Source of the DNA: Clostridiales bacterium
GTDB taxonomy: Bacteria; Bacillota; Clostridia; Christensenellales; Aristaeellaceae
DNA length: 64,000 nt
Reading direction: 5' to 3'
Assembly (NCBI GenBank): GCA_015056125.1
Contig: SVGW01000002.1
Location: 1-64,000, forward strand
The notes under the pieces are model-generated. The model saw only the letters and a program-made list of their open reading frames with translations, was not told the origin of the DNA and did no database searches. Position 1 is the first letter of the stretch. Each line of letters starts with the position of its first letter. Shown here in pieces: positions 9,439-18,015 of the stretch. The position numbers and the translations under genes are program-made.

Positions 9439-9809
9439 CAGTTTGTCGAAAAAGTATTTTCGACAAACTGCGAATGGAAGTCAGCTAAAGCAGTCTTCCA
9501 TTCGATCCATCACATTTACTGCAAAAATGGCTTTCCAGCCCTGTGAAAAAGGGATGGAAAGCCTATTTTTGCGGCCGTAAATTGATATAGGAAGCGGAAT
9601 ACTTCCGAACCTCACAATTCGGCATTGTCGCCTGTAAGCGGGGTAAAGTCCCGCTTACAGGCTCTGTGCCTCATTGAGCCTTCTCCTGCCTGCATCCGCC
9701 ACAGGCGGCGGCAGGCTACGGCCCTCGCCGCCGCACATGTCGCCGGCTGCGGATTTCAGTCGAAGGGCAGCGGCCCTTCGACGCATCTCAAGGGTTTTTT
9801 GACAGTCTG
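9439..9809 (+). mobile_element. Putative non-autonomous mobile element, family A copy 1 (A1, 371 bp)
   Basis: Bounded by 24-bp identical direct repeats. Imperfect terminal inverted repeats CAGTTTGTCGAAAAA / CAGACTGTCAAAAAA (12 of 15). Second copy at 51702-51958. Confidence 0.75.
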
Positions 9810-9838
9810 CCCGGCTGCAAAAAAGCAGCCGGTTTTTT
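9810..9838 (+). terminator. Right copy of duplicated hairpin with T-tract (intact intrinsic terminator of the GH4 gene)
   Basis: cccggctgcaaaaaagcagccggttttttt. Confidence 0.85.
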
Positions 9839-9840
9839 TA

Positions 9841-9869
9841 TTTACACGTGCATTAAAGTATGCTATATT
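9841..9869 (+). promoter_or_regulatory. Sigma-A-type promoter for GH38 gene
   Basis: TTTACA - 17 bp - TATATT. Confidence 0.6.
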
Positions 9870-9907
9870 AAGGGCACAAAAAACATCATGCTAAAGGAGA
9901 AATATTC

Positions 9908-12343
9908 ATGCATCCCATGATGATGATCGGCAATGCCCATCTGGATCCCGTATGGCTGTGGCAATGGCAGGAAGGGTATCAGGAAGTGAAGGCCACCTTC
10001 CAATCTGCTTTGGACCGGCTGGATGAAACATCCGATTTTGTATTTACCTGTGCTTGCGCGGGCTATTATGAATGGATCGAAGAAAACGACCCCGCCATGT
10101 TTGAGCAGATCAAAGCACGGGTGAAGGAAGGGCGCTGGGCCGTGGTTGGAGGGATGTGGATCCAGCCGGATATGAATGTGCCCTCCGGAGAATCCCTGGC
10201 CCGGCAGCTGCTTTACAGCCAGCGCTATTTTAAAGAAAAGCTGGGGATCACCGTAAATACCGGCTACAACGTGGACACCTTCGGCCACAACGCCATGACG
10301 CCTCAGCTTTTGCAGAAAGCGGGCATTGAAAATTATGTGTGGATGCGGCCCTCCATCCAGGAAAACCCGGATATTCCTCAGGGACCCATGATTTGGGAGG
10401 CCCCGGACGGAAGCCACGTGACCGCCTTTCGCATTGCCGGGGGCTATGGGTGCATAAAAAATATTCAAAACCGGATCGATGAACATCTGGATTTTGCCCA
10501 TCAGATCGGCTATCCCATCATGCTCTTTTATGGGGTGGGCAATCACGGCGGCGGCCCCACCATCCAGGTGCTGAAGGAAATCGCCGCATATCAAAAGGAT
10601 TCCGCCCGAGGAGAACAGGTGAAATTGGCTTCTCCCATGGATTATTTTGATCTGCTGAAAAAGGGCGATTTCCAATTGCCCATCTGGAAAAAGGAGCTGC
10701 AGCACCATGCCAGCGGCTGCTATTCCACCCACTCCGCCTCCAAGCAGCTTCACAGAAAGGCGGAAAACGCCCTGCTCCGGGCTGAAACCTTGGGTTCCCT
10801 GGCCCAGAAGCTCACCGGCCATCAGCTGAAAAAGCCTTTTATGGCCCAGGCCTGGAAAAACCTCATGTTCAATGAATTTCACGATATCATGGGCGGCTGC
10901 TCCCTGCCGGAAGCCTTGGACGACGCCCTGATGCAATTGCAGGAAAGCCGCTCCATCGCCGCCCGGGAAGAAAACGCCGCCCTCCAGCGCATTTCCTGGC
11001 AGGTGAATACCTGGAAGGGCCTGCCCCGCTCCAAGGAGGAGGATTGGAGCCTGTGGGGGCTGAAGGGCCAGGGCACGCCAGTGGTGGTATTCAATCCCCA
11101 TAGCTTTGAAGCAGAAGGGGATGTGGTGCTGCGCAGGCCCATTCGCATGGTAAGGGATGATGAAGGCAACGCGGTAGCCGCTCAGGTGATCCGCGCCAGC
11201 CGCACCAATCATAACGATACACAGGACAGTATCTTTAGGGCTAAAGTGCCTGCCCTTGGCTATCGGCTGTATTGGGTGTATCTGGAAGAAGAAAAGGAAG
11301 CCATTGCTTCTTCCCTTTCCTGCTCCACTACGCATCTGGAAAATGATTTTATTCGGGCCGAATTTGATCCTGAAACGGGTGCTCTTTGCCATCTGATCCA
11401 TAAACCCGCCGGCATGGATGCCCTTTTAGGCCCTGCCAGCGCAAAGGCCATGGACATTTCCCATTGCGATACCTGGGCCCACAGTATTTTCAAATTCGAT
11501 CAGGAAACCGCTTCTTTTGGCCAGGCGGAAATTTCCCTGCTGGAAGAGGGCCCGGTGCGCGTTGGGCTAAAGGTGGTTACGCATCTTGGCGCATCCACCC
11601 TGGAACAAAAATATTTCCTCTATGCAAGCAGCGATCAGCTGGACGTGGAAGTTCGGCTGGATTCCCACGAAAAGCATAAGATGATCAAGCTTTGCTTCCC
11701 CACCGCCGGGGAACAGGAAATTTCCGAAATTCCCTACGGCGCCATCCCCCGGGATGGCAATGGCAATGAGGAATGCTGCCAGCGCTGGTTCCTGCGGGAA
11801 GGAGAAAGGGGCGGCCTTGCCATCCTCAACGACGGCAAATACAGCTACAGCGCCCCGGAAGGAGAGCTTCGCCTCACCATCGCCAACACCTCCATTTTCG
11901 CCGATCACTATGGCCAGGAGCAGCGGGATGATTCTTGCCGCTTTATGGATCAGGGAGAAATGTGCTTTGCCTATGCATTGGTTCCCTATGCAGGGAAATG
12001 GCAAAATGCCCGCTTGTATCAGCGGGCCGCTCTCCTTAATATGCCCCTGCCCCATGTGACCGAAACCTACCACAAAGGGCCCCTGCCCGCCTGCTACTGC
12101 GGCATCCGCGGCACCGATTTTGTGGAAATGGGCGCGCTGAAACGGGCAGAAAATGATGATGGCTATATCCTTAGGGTACACGATGCCCTGGGCCAGGGCG
12201 GCAGCGCTCAGATCGAATTGCCTTTGCTTGGCCGCTCCCTGCCGCTTACCTTCACTCCCTTTGAAATCAAAACCATTTTCCTCCCCGACAATGCAGCTCT
12301 GCCTTATCAGGAAATGCTACTGACGGAAGAAGGGGAACGTTGA
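9908..12343 (+). CDS. GH38 alpha-mannosidase
   Basis: MMIGNAHLDPVWLWQWQEGYQEVKATFQSALDR, VGGMWIQPDMNVPSGESLARQLLYSQRYF, GYNVDTFGHNAMTPQLLQKAG, NEFHDIMGG: GH38 signatures. Confidence 0.93.
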   Translation: MHPMMMIGNAHLDPVWLWQWQEGYQEVKATFQSALDRLDETSDFVFTCACAGYYEWIEENDPAMFEQIKARVKEGRWAVVGGMWIQPDMNVPSGESLARQLLYSQRYFKEKLGITVNTGYNVDTFGHNAMTPQLLQKAGIENYVWMRPSIQENPDIPQGPMIWEAPDGSHVTAFRIAGGYGCIKNIQNRIDEHLDFAHQIGYPIMLFYGVGNHGGGPTIQVLKEIAAYQKDSARGEQVKLASPMDYFDLLKKGDFQLPIWKKELQHHASGCYSTHSASKQLHRKAENALLRAETLGSLAQKLTGHQLKKPFMAQAWKNLMFNEFHDIMGGCSLPEALDDALMQLQESRSIAAREENAALQRISWQVNTWKGLPRSKEEDWSLWGLKGQGTPVVVFNPHSFEAEGDVVLRRPIRMVRDDEGNAVAAQVIRASRTNHNDTQDSIFRAKVPALGYRLYWVYLEEEKEAIASSLSCSTTHLENDFIRAEFDPETGALCHLIHKPAGMDALLGPASAKAMDISHCDTWAHSIFKFDQETASFGQAEISLLEEGPVRVGLKVVTHLGASTLEQKYFLYASSDQLDVEVRLDSHEKHKMIKLCFPTAGEQEISEIPYGAIPRDGNGNEECCQRWFLREGERGGLAILNDGKYSYSAPEGELRLTIANTSIFADHYGQEQRDDSCRFMDQGEMCFAYALVPYAGKWQNARLYQRAALLNMPLPHVTETYHKGPLPACYCGIRGTDFVEMGALKRAENDDGYILRVHDALGQGGSAQIELPLLGRSLPLTFTPFEIKTIFLPDNAALPYQEMLLTEEGER

Positions 12344-12375
12344 GGGGCTCCCTTGACCCTCCCTCCGGATAGAGC

Positions 12376-12504
12376 AAAGGCTTCCTCTGGAGGGGAAGCT
12401 GTCGCGAAGCGACTGATGAGGTGGAAAGATAGAAAAGAAGAAAGGATTATTTCCACCTCATCCACCGCAAGCGGTCCCCCTTCCCCTCAAAGGGGAAGGC
12501 TTTT
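12376..12504. repeat. Inverted pair of family D repeats (CCTTCCCC...GATGAGGTGGAA type)
   Basis: aaaggcttcctctggaggggaagctgtcgcgaagcgactgatgaggtggaa ... ttccacctcatccaccgcaagcggtcccccttcccctcaaaggggaaggctttt. Confidence 0.8.
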
Positions 12505-12690
12505 GAAAACGAGAGAAAATGCCGGTTGGAGAAAGCTTGCTTTCTCTCCCGGCATTTTCTCGTTTTCATTGTGCCCGTGAAATTGCATTTCCGTTTTCTC
12601 AAGTTTCTTGCGGAAACCCCAAGGTTTCATAAAATCTGTGTGTCGCATACCGGAGTCCAGAGGAGGCTCTCCTCTGGCGAGGGGTACAGG
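12505..12690 (+). repeat. Dispersed repeat family C, copy 1 (long hairpin plus about 120-bp conserved tail)
   Basis: GAAAACGAGAGAAAATGCCGG..GAGAAAGCTTGCTTTCTC..CCGGCATTTTCTCGTTTTC then gtgcccgtgaaattgcatttccgttttctcaagtttcttgcggaaaccccaaggtttcataaaat...; inverted copy at 51300-51492. Confidence 0.8.
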
Positions 12691-12712
12691 TGGCGAACCC
12701 CCCTGCCCTCGA

Positions 12713-13753
12713 TCAATCGATCTCGATCACGCCGGGATAATAGGTCATAATCTCGGTATCCTGATTGATAAAGGTGGATTGCGCTTCGGCCGGGGGCTGA
12801 TATTCCTTGCCCTCCACGGCGATTTTCACTTCCTTCACCCCGGGGAACTGAGCAGCCGTAAAAAGAATAGCCCGCAGGGATTGGATGCCGTTTTCCCCTT
12901 CCACTGCCTCCATAAATTCTTTGGTGAAATTGATGGTGACCACGCCATTTTTCATATTGACCCCCAGCAGCCCGCAATTCTTGGGCAGCGGAGCTTCCAA
13001 TCCGCTATCGGCTTTGGGGCCCTTGGCCAATTCCAGGATAGCGGTGGTCACATCGGCGGTGGAAAATACCGTGCGGGTTATTGGCACCAGCATGCGCCCG
13101 CTGGCAGAAGGGAAATAAAGCTGCACGGTGGAAGCGCCGGCCCCTGCCATGGTTTCCACGCTTTCCAAATTCAGGTTCGCCCCGGTAAATATGCCGCTTA
13201 CATCGGTGCCATAGGTGAGCTTGGAGCGCTTTTGCCCATCAAACAGGAAGGATACTTCCTCCACCGAATCAAATTCGCACAGCGTTTGGGCCACGGATTG
13301 CACCATCAGGATCTCCTGCTCAGCGCTTAAACAGCTCAGGGCTTCCTTGGATAAATCCACCCGCGCCTTGCCCTCGGCAATATCCAGTTCCATTTGAGTG
13401 CCCTCGGGCACGGTGGTTTTTAATCCCAACCGCGCCGCCGCCAAATCATTGGGGCTGGAGGCCACCATCAAGGAAAGAGTGGCCTTGGCGATGCCGTCCG
13501 TCTTTTCCACCTGCCGCGTCACCGGCACCAGATATCCATCCCCATCCTGATAATATACGACTACGGACTGGGTTTCGCCCCCGGCTTTTGTGGTATCGGA
13601 TAGAACGGGGATTTGGGATAAATCCTCTTCATACATGGTGGTGGCCGCCTGATCCTGCTGCAGCGCCAGGGCCACCACCAGGGCGGATGCGCATAAAATC
13701 AGCATCCTCTCCACGTCCACCCGCCGGATATTGAGCTTCCATTTCCATTTCAT
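12713..13753 (-). CDS. GerMN-domain lipoprotein/sporulation protein (GerM-like, two GerMN domains)
   Basis: Two repeats of VVVYYQDGDGYLVPVTRQVEKTDGIAKATLSLMV / VQLYFPSASGRMLVPITRTVFSTADVTTAILELAKGP. Start taken at MKWKWKLN. Confidence 0.8.
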   Translation of the reverse strand: MKWKWKLNIRRVDVERMLILCASALVVALALQQDQAATTMYEEDLSQIPVLSDTTKAGGETQSVVVYYQDGDGYLVPVTRQVEKTDGIAKATLSLMVASSPNDLAAARLGLKTTVPEGTQMELDIAEGKARVDLSKEALSCLSAEQEILMVQSVAQTLCEFDSVEEVSFLFDGQKRSKLTYGTDVSGIFTGANLNLESVETMAGAGASTVQLYFPSASGRMLVPITRTVFSTADVTTAILELAKGPKADSGLEAPLPKNCGLLGVNMKNGVVTINFTKEFMEAVEGENGIQSLRAILFTAAQFPGVKEVKIAVEGKEYQPPAEAQSTFINQDTEIMTYYPGVIEID

Positions 13754-13856
13754 CGCTTTGCACCCCTCATCCATATTAGGCAAGCTGCCCTGATTTCTCC
13801 TTGCGCCTATATGTATGGGGAAATGCCTGAAAAGATGCACACTTTATTGAAAAGCT

Positions 13857-13906
13857 TTCCACCTCATCAGTCACCTCCGGTGACAGCTTCCCCTCCAGGG
13901 GAAGCC
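13857..13906 (-). repeat. Family D repeat, left flank of RHH cassette
   Basis: ttccacctcatcagtcacctccggtgacagcttcccctccaggggaagcc. Confidence 0.75.
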
Positions 13907-14009
13907 TAATGAGCATCTTGTCACCACTGCCGTATAGTCAATTTATTGAGCAGATTTTTATCTTTTCCTCTGTTATACTGTTATCAAGCAATACAGCAGG
14001 AGGAAATTG

Positions 14010-14171
14010 ATGAAAACAAAAAGCTATTCTCTTCGCATTGACCCAACATTGCTAACTATGCTTCGCAAAATCGCTGTTTATGAAAATCGTTCTATCAACA
14101 GGCAAATTGTTTTTATTCTGCAGCAATATGTGGTATCTTTTCAAAAAATGCACAGCGAAACAGAAGGGTGA
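14010..14171 (+). CDS. Small Arc/RHH-type DNA-binding protein, 53 aa (not in supplied ORF track)
   Basis: ATG preceded by AGGAGG at 6-bp spacing. Translation MKTKSYSLRIDPTLLTMLRKIAVYENRSINRQIVFILQQYVVSFQKMHSETEG: beta-strand plus two helices typical of ribbon-helix-helix. Confidence 0.75.
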   Translation: MKTKSYSLRIDPTLLTMLRKIAVYENRSINRQIVFILQQYVVSFQKMHSETEG

Positions 14172-14209
14172 AAAGTCCGCCCCTTGAGGGCCACATCCTG
14201 CCGCCAAAG

Positions 14210-14256
14210 CCTTCCCCTTGAGGGGAAGGTGGCCCGAAGGGCCGGATGAGGTGGAA
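14210..14256 (+). repeat. Family D repeat, right flank of RHH cassette
   Basis: ccttccccttgaggggaaggtggcccgaagggccggatgaggtggaa, inverted relative to 13857-13906. Confidence 0.75.
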
Positions 14257-14298
14257 ATGATTCCGCTTACTCAACAGCTTACCACCGCATCATAAAAA

Positions 14299-14330
14299 AA
14301 AAACCGGACGCAAAACTGCGTCCGGACATA
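14299..14330 (-). terminator. Intrinsic terminator of the FAD oxidoreductase gene
   Basis: aaaaaaaaaccggacgcaaaactgcgtccggac; T-tract on the minus strand. Confidence 0.8.
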
Positions 14331-14346
14331 AGCATAACTTGAAAGA

Positions 14347-15612
14347 TTAGATCATCGCGCCATTGTTCACCAGGATCTCCTGGAGCTTCTTCACGTCGAT
14401 TTCCTTCACATTGCAGCCGCTCTTCTTGGCCAGCGCCGCAGCGGTGCCGGCAGCCTGGCCCAGGGTGACGCAGGTGGGCATAATGCGGTAGGAAGCCTGG
14501 GCTTCGTGGGTGGAGGAAATGCAGCGGCCCGCGGTGAGCAGGTTGGTGGTTACCTTGGGGGTCAGGCAGCGATAGGGCACGGTGTAGTATTCGCCATGGG
14601 GGAAGTAATAATGGCTGGTGCCGCTGCCGGCGGGATTGTGGATATCGATATCGTAGTTGCAGGCGGTAATGGAATCTTCAAATTTCACGCAGCCCACCAA
14701 GTCTTCCTGGGTGAGCACGTATTCGCCCTCGATCATGCGGCTTTCGCGCACGCCGATTTCAGCAGCGGTCATCAGCAGCTGGGCATTCTTGCAGGAAGAG
14801 AAATTATCCCTGAGAAAATTGAACATCTCAAACACCTGCTCGCGCACTTCGATCTCCGCCTGGGTCACATCCAAAGCATCCGTGGGATTCTTCTTGATGA
14901 TGCGGGTGGTGTTGAAATGGAGCACGTGATCCTGGGGCATATTGAATACCAGGATATTCTCCCGGGGGTTCTTGATTTTGCCCTCCGCCTGATACTGCTT
15001 ATACAGTTCCTGCATGGCAGGGCGCTCTTCAAAGAACTTATCCTTATCAATGCCGTCCAGACGGAAGCACAGGGTCATGGGCTGGCAAAGGTTATCTTCG
15101 GGGCGGCCCAGATGATAGGGGCAGCCGCAGAGCACAGCCAGATCGCCGTCGCCGGTGGCGTCGATGAAATAATCCGCTTCATACACCTGCAGGCCGGACT
15201 TATTGGCCACGGTGACGGAATTCACCTTGCCGTCATCCTCCACATCGGCGCCGATGAGGTAGGAGTGGAACAGCAGGGTTACGCCCGCTTCCAGCAGCTT
15301 ACGGTTCAAAAGGATCTTCACATATTCCTCGTTGAACATCATCTTTCTTTCATCGATCATGCCGCCCATTTTGCAAAGGTCTTCCACGATCTCGGTGAAG
15401 ATGCCCTTGGAAAGAAGGATCTTTTCCTTGGTTTCGGGGTTCAAGGTCCAATAGGGCATGAAGGGGTTCACCAGGCAGCCCACAGCCGCGCCGCCCAGGC
15501 AATTATTCTTATCAAAAAGCAGCACCTTGGCGCCTTCACGGGCAGCCGCCAGGGCAGCAGAAGCGCCGGCAAAACCGCCACCGGCCACAATCACATCATA
15601 TTTTACACTCAT
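14347..15612 (-). CDS. FAD-dependent oxidoreductase
   Basis: MSVKYDVIVAGGGFAGASAALAAAREGAKVLLFDKNNCLGG dinucleotide-binding motif; YFIDATGDGDLAVLCG; GRCISSTHEAQASYRIMPTCVTLGQAAG. Confidence 0.88.
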   Translation of the reverse strand: MSVKYDVIVAGGGFAGASAALAAAREGAKVLLFDKNNCLGGAAVGCLVNPFMPYWTLNPETKEKILLSKGIFTEIVEDLCKMGGMIDERKMMFNEEYVKILLNRKLLEAGVTLLFHSYLIGADVEDDGKVNSVTVANKSGLQVYEADYFIDATGDGDLAVLCGCPYHLGRPEDNLCQPMTLCFRLDGIDKDKFFEERPAMQELYKQYQAEGKIKNPRENILVFNMPQDHVLHFNTTRIIKKNPTDALDVTQAEIEVREQVFEMFNFLRDNFSSCKNAQLLMTAAEIGVRESRMIEGEYVLTQEDLVGCVKFEDSITACNYDIDIHNPAGSGTSHYYFPHGEYYTVPYRCLTPKVTTNLLTAGRCISSTHEAQASYRIMPTCVTLGQAAGTAAALAKKSGCNVKEIDVKKLQEILVNNGAMI

Positions 15613-15690
15613 GATCCAATTCCACCTTTCATTTTTTCTTCATTATAAGATGCTAAAGAGCGGATGTCTTATAAAAAGGAAAGAATAACA

Positions 15691-15719
15691 TTGCACAAAA
15701 GAAGGATTATTGCTATAAT
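15691..15719 (+). promoter_or_regulatory. Sigma-A-type promoter
   Basis: TTGCAC - 17 bp - TATAAT upstream of the PocR/AraC regulator. Confidence 0.7.
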
Positions 15720-15752
15720 AAAGAAAAATATCTTTCTTTTGTGGAGGAATTC

Positions 15753-16670
15753 ATGGAGAATGACGTCTTTTCTCTGCAGGAAATGATCCGGCTTTTGTGC
15801 CAGGGCACGCAAATTCACGTATGCATCCATGATATTGCCGGGGCCCTGGGGGCCAAAGAGCTGCAATTGCCCTCCGCATTCCGGGTGCACGCCACCCGCT
15901 TTTGCGATTTGGCCAAATCATCCACCTTGGGCAACAGCCTATGCATGCGCTGCAAGGCCCGGGCCAATAAGGCCGCCATCCTGAAAAAATGCCTTTTTTC
16001 AGGCTACTGCCCCTATGGGCTGTATGAAATTGCCAAGCCGGTGGTGATGGACGGGGAAGTGGTGTGCATCATCTATCTGGGCAATCTCATGCCCGATCGG
16101 GAGGAGGCCGTATGCCGGGTGCAGAATACCTGCTGCATCACCGGCGCCGACGCCCATGCCCTGCTTAAGGAGCTTGACCACGCCCAAACCGTATGGGATC
16201 TTGCGGCCTGCGAGCGCATCGCCCTGGCCCTGGACAGCTACATCCGCCTGCTCCTGAACCGCACCGATTGGCCCAAACAAAAAAAGGCCGATCCCGGGTG
16301 CCGGAGAAAGGCCCGGGAGGTGGCCGAATATATTACCGCCAATTTCAGCCAGGATCTATCGCTGAAACAGCTGGCTGATTTATATTTTGTGAATGAAAAA
16401 TATCTGGGCAAGGTGTTCCAATCCGAAATGGGGGAAACCATGCGCCAGTATCTCAACCGCATCCGCCTCACCAATGCCGCAAGGCTTCTGCGCAACAGCG
16501 ATCTGTCGGTATTGAATATCGCCATGGACTGCGGCTTTCAGAATATTCCCTATTTCAACCGCATGTTCATGGGCCGCTATCAGATGACGCCCCTGCAGTA
16601 TCGCCGGAAATACAGCAATATGAGCAAGGAGAGCGCCCTGGCAGCAGAGGGCAGCCAGAATAAGGCTTAA
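15753..16670 (+). CDS. AraC family regulator with N-terminal PocR sensory domain
   Basis: CDLAKSSTLGNSLCMRCKARANKAAILKK...YCPYGLYEIAKPVVMDGEVVCIIYLGNL (PocR) plus C-terminal AraC HTH. Start at second Met after GGAGG. Confidence 0.85.
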   Translation: MENDVFSLQEMIRLLCQGTQIHVCIHDIAGALGAKELQLPSAFRVHATRFCDLAKSSTLGNSLCMRCKARANKAAILKKCLFSGYCPYGLYEIAKPVVMDGEVVCIIYLGNLMPDREEAVCRVQNTCCITGADAHALLKELDHAQTVWDLAACERIALALDSYIRLLLNRTDWPKQKKADPGCRRKAREVAEYITANFSQDLSLKQLADLYFVNEKYLGKVFQSEMGETMRQYLNRIRLTNAARLLRNSDLSVLNIAMDCGFQNIPYFNRMFMGRYQMTPLQYRRKYSNMSKESALAAEGSQNKA

Positions 16671-16678
16671 AAAAACGC

Positions 16679-17242
16679 TTACAGGATGCCCAGGTGTTCC
16701 AGCAGGATCTTCAGGCCCATCAGGATCAAAATTCCGCCCCCCAGCAGCTCCGCCTTTTTTTCATATCTGCTGCCAAAGAGGCTGCCCATCTTCACGCCGC
16801 CCATGGAAAGCACGCAGGTGATCACGCCGATAAAAGAAATGGCCCACCAGATATTCACGCTCAAAAATGCAAAGGTAACGCCTACCGCCAAAGCATCAAT
16901 GCTGGTGGCAATGGCCAGGGGCAGCATAGCCTTCACGGAAAGGGCGCAATCGGGGCATTCCTCTTCCTTTTTGCTCAAAGCTTCCCGGATCATATTGCCG
17001 CCGATCACCGCCAGCAGCACAAAGGCAATCCAATGGTCATAGGCCATGATGCTGTCCTTAAACTGAGCGCCGATCAGATAGCCGATCAGGGGCATCAGCG
17101 CCTGAAAGCCGCCAAACCAAAGGCCCACCGTGCCGGCATTTTTCAGCGTCACCTTTTTCAGCGCCAGCCCCTTGCAGATGGATACCGCAAAGGCGTCCAT
17201 GGAAAGGCCCAGGGCGGTGAGAAACAAAGTAAGCATATCCAT
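16679..17242 (-). CDS. mntP: Manganese efflux pump MntP
   Basis: [56 protein letters not shown]: tandem half repeats of MntP. AAGGAGG SD before ATG at 17242. Confidence 0.92.
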   Translation of the reverse strand: MDMLTLFLTALGLSMDAFAVSICKGLALKKVTLKNAGTVGLWFGGFQALMPLIGYLIGAQFKDSIMAYDHWIAFVLLAVIGGNMIREALSKKEEECPDCALSVKAMLPLAIATSIDALAVGVTFAFLSVNIWWAISFIGVITCVLSMGGVKMGSLFGSRYEKKAELLGGGILILMGLKILLEHLGIL

Positions 17243-17265
17243 GGTGCATTTCCTCCTTGACATTG

Positions 17266-17400
17266 AAAAAGACCCATCGGGACAGCAAAAAAGTTGCTGT
17301 CCCCTGGGTCTTGCTGTTTCAGGTAATACCAGATATCAATCAGTGTGTTGATATTACCACGGCGCTTTCCCGCCGCCAACTACTCCCCCACAGGGTATGA
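17266..17400 (-). ncRNA. yybP-ykoY (Mn2+) riboswitch with expression-platform terminator
   Basis: Minus strand: GGGGAGTAGTTGGCGGCGGGAAAGCGCCG...GGTATTACCTGAAACAGCAAGACCCAGGGGACAGCAACTTTTTTGCTGTCCCGATGGGTCTTTTT, directly upstream of mntP. Confidence 0.85.
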
Positions 17401-17424
17401 AATCCGCCCAGCGGATATGATGGC

Positions 17425-17808
17425 TTACGCCAGCACCTCGCCGTCGTTTTCCACGGAGATGGTTTCCACATTGCGGATGGCCCAACGGGCAACCGTCATT
17501 TCGGTGGGCTGAGCATTCTTCTGGCCGATAGCCAGGGTGATGGTATCTTCCTTGATGCCAACGATGGTGCCATAGATGCCGCCGATGGTGGTCACACGAT
17601 CGCCATGCTTGAGGCTATCCAGCATTTCCTTCACTTTCTTATCCTTCTTTTTCTGGGGACGGATCAGCATGAAGTAAAACACCACGCCCATCAGCACCAG
17701 AGGCAGCACCATCTGCAGAATCGCAGCAGCAGGGCTCATTTCTTCGGGATTCACAGCAGCAGTGGCTTCAGCGAACGCAGTAGAAATACCAAGCAATTTT
17801 TCCAGCAT
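17425..17808 (-). CDS. yajC: Preprotein translocase subunit YajC
   Basis: VLMGVVFYFMLIRPQKKKDKKVKEMLDSLKHGDRVTTIGGIYGTIVGI. Confidence 0.92.
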   Translation of the reverse strand: MLEKLLGISTAFAEATAAVNPEEMSPAAAILQMVLPLVLMGVVFYFMLIRPQKKKDKKVKEMLDSLKHGDRVTTIGGIYGTIVGIKEDTITLAIGQKNAQPTEMTVARWAIRNVETISVENDGEVLA

Positions 17809-17922
17809 GAGAAGTAAACCGCCTTTCAAACATAGATGAACGAGTATATTATATAATGAAACGCGCCGAAAGTAAACCCCAAATTGCAGATAAAATGAAT
17901 GGTTTCTTTTTGTTTCATCCCG

Positions 17923-17951
17923 TTGCAGGGCTTTTCGGATTATGCTATAAT
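17923..17951 (+). promoter_or_regulatory. Sigma-A-type promoter of ecf operon
   Basis: TTGCAG - 17 bp - TATAAT. Confidence 0.65.
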
Positions 17952-18015
17952 GCAAATTGGTGCAGTATGCATCCAAGCACCATCAAGCAATCACAATCAA
18001 AGGGGATTTTTACCT

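Noticed and set aside
9331-9580. Similar peptides (..KYFRQTANGSQLKQSSIRSITFTAKM..) encoded at 9347-9580 and 51532-51852
   Set aside because: Similarity is explained by nucleotide identity of element A copies. The regions are stem-loop rich, the reading frame is not bounded by a start with RBS, and the frame runs through the element boundary.
12526-12750. Conserved-looking ORF pair (VPVKLxFRFLKxLAETxRFHKICVSHTGVQR) at 12526 and 51281-51502
   Set aside because: Reflects the dispersed family C repeat. The ORFs start at different places, have no SD, and the frame crosses a hairpin.
13946-13979. Possible promoter (TTGAGC ... TATACT) for the RHH gene
   Set aside because: Spacer is 22 bp, too long for a confident sigma-A call.
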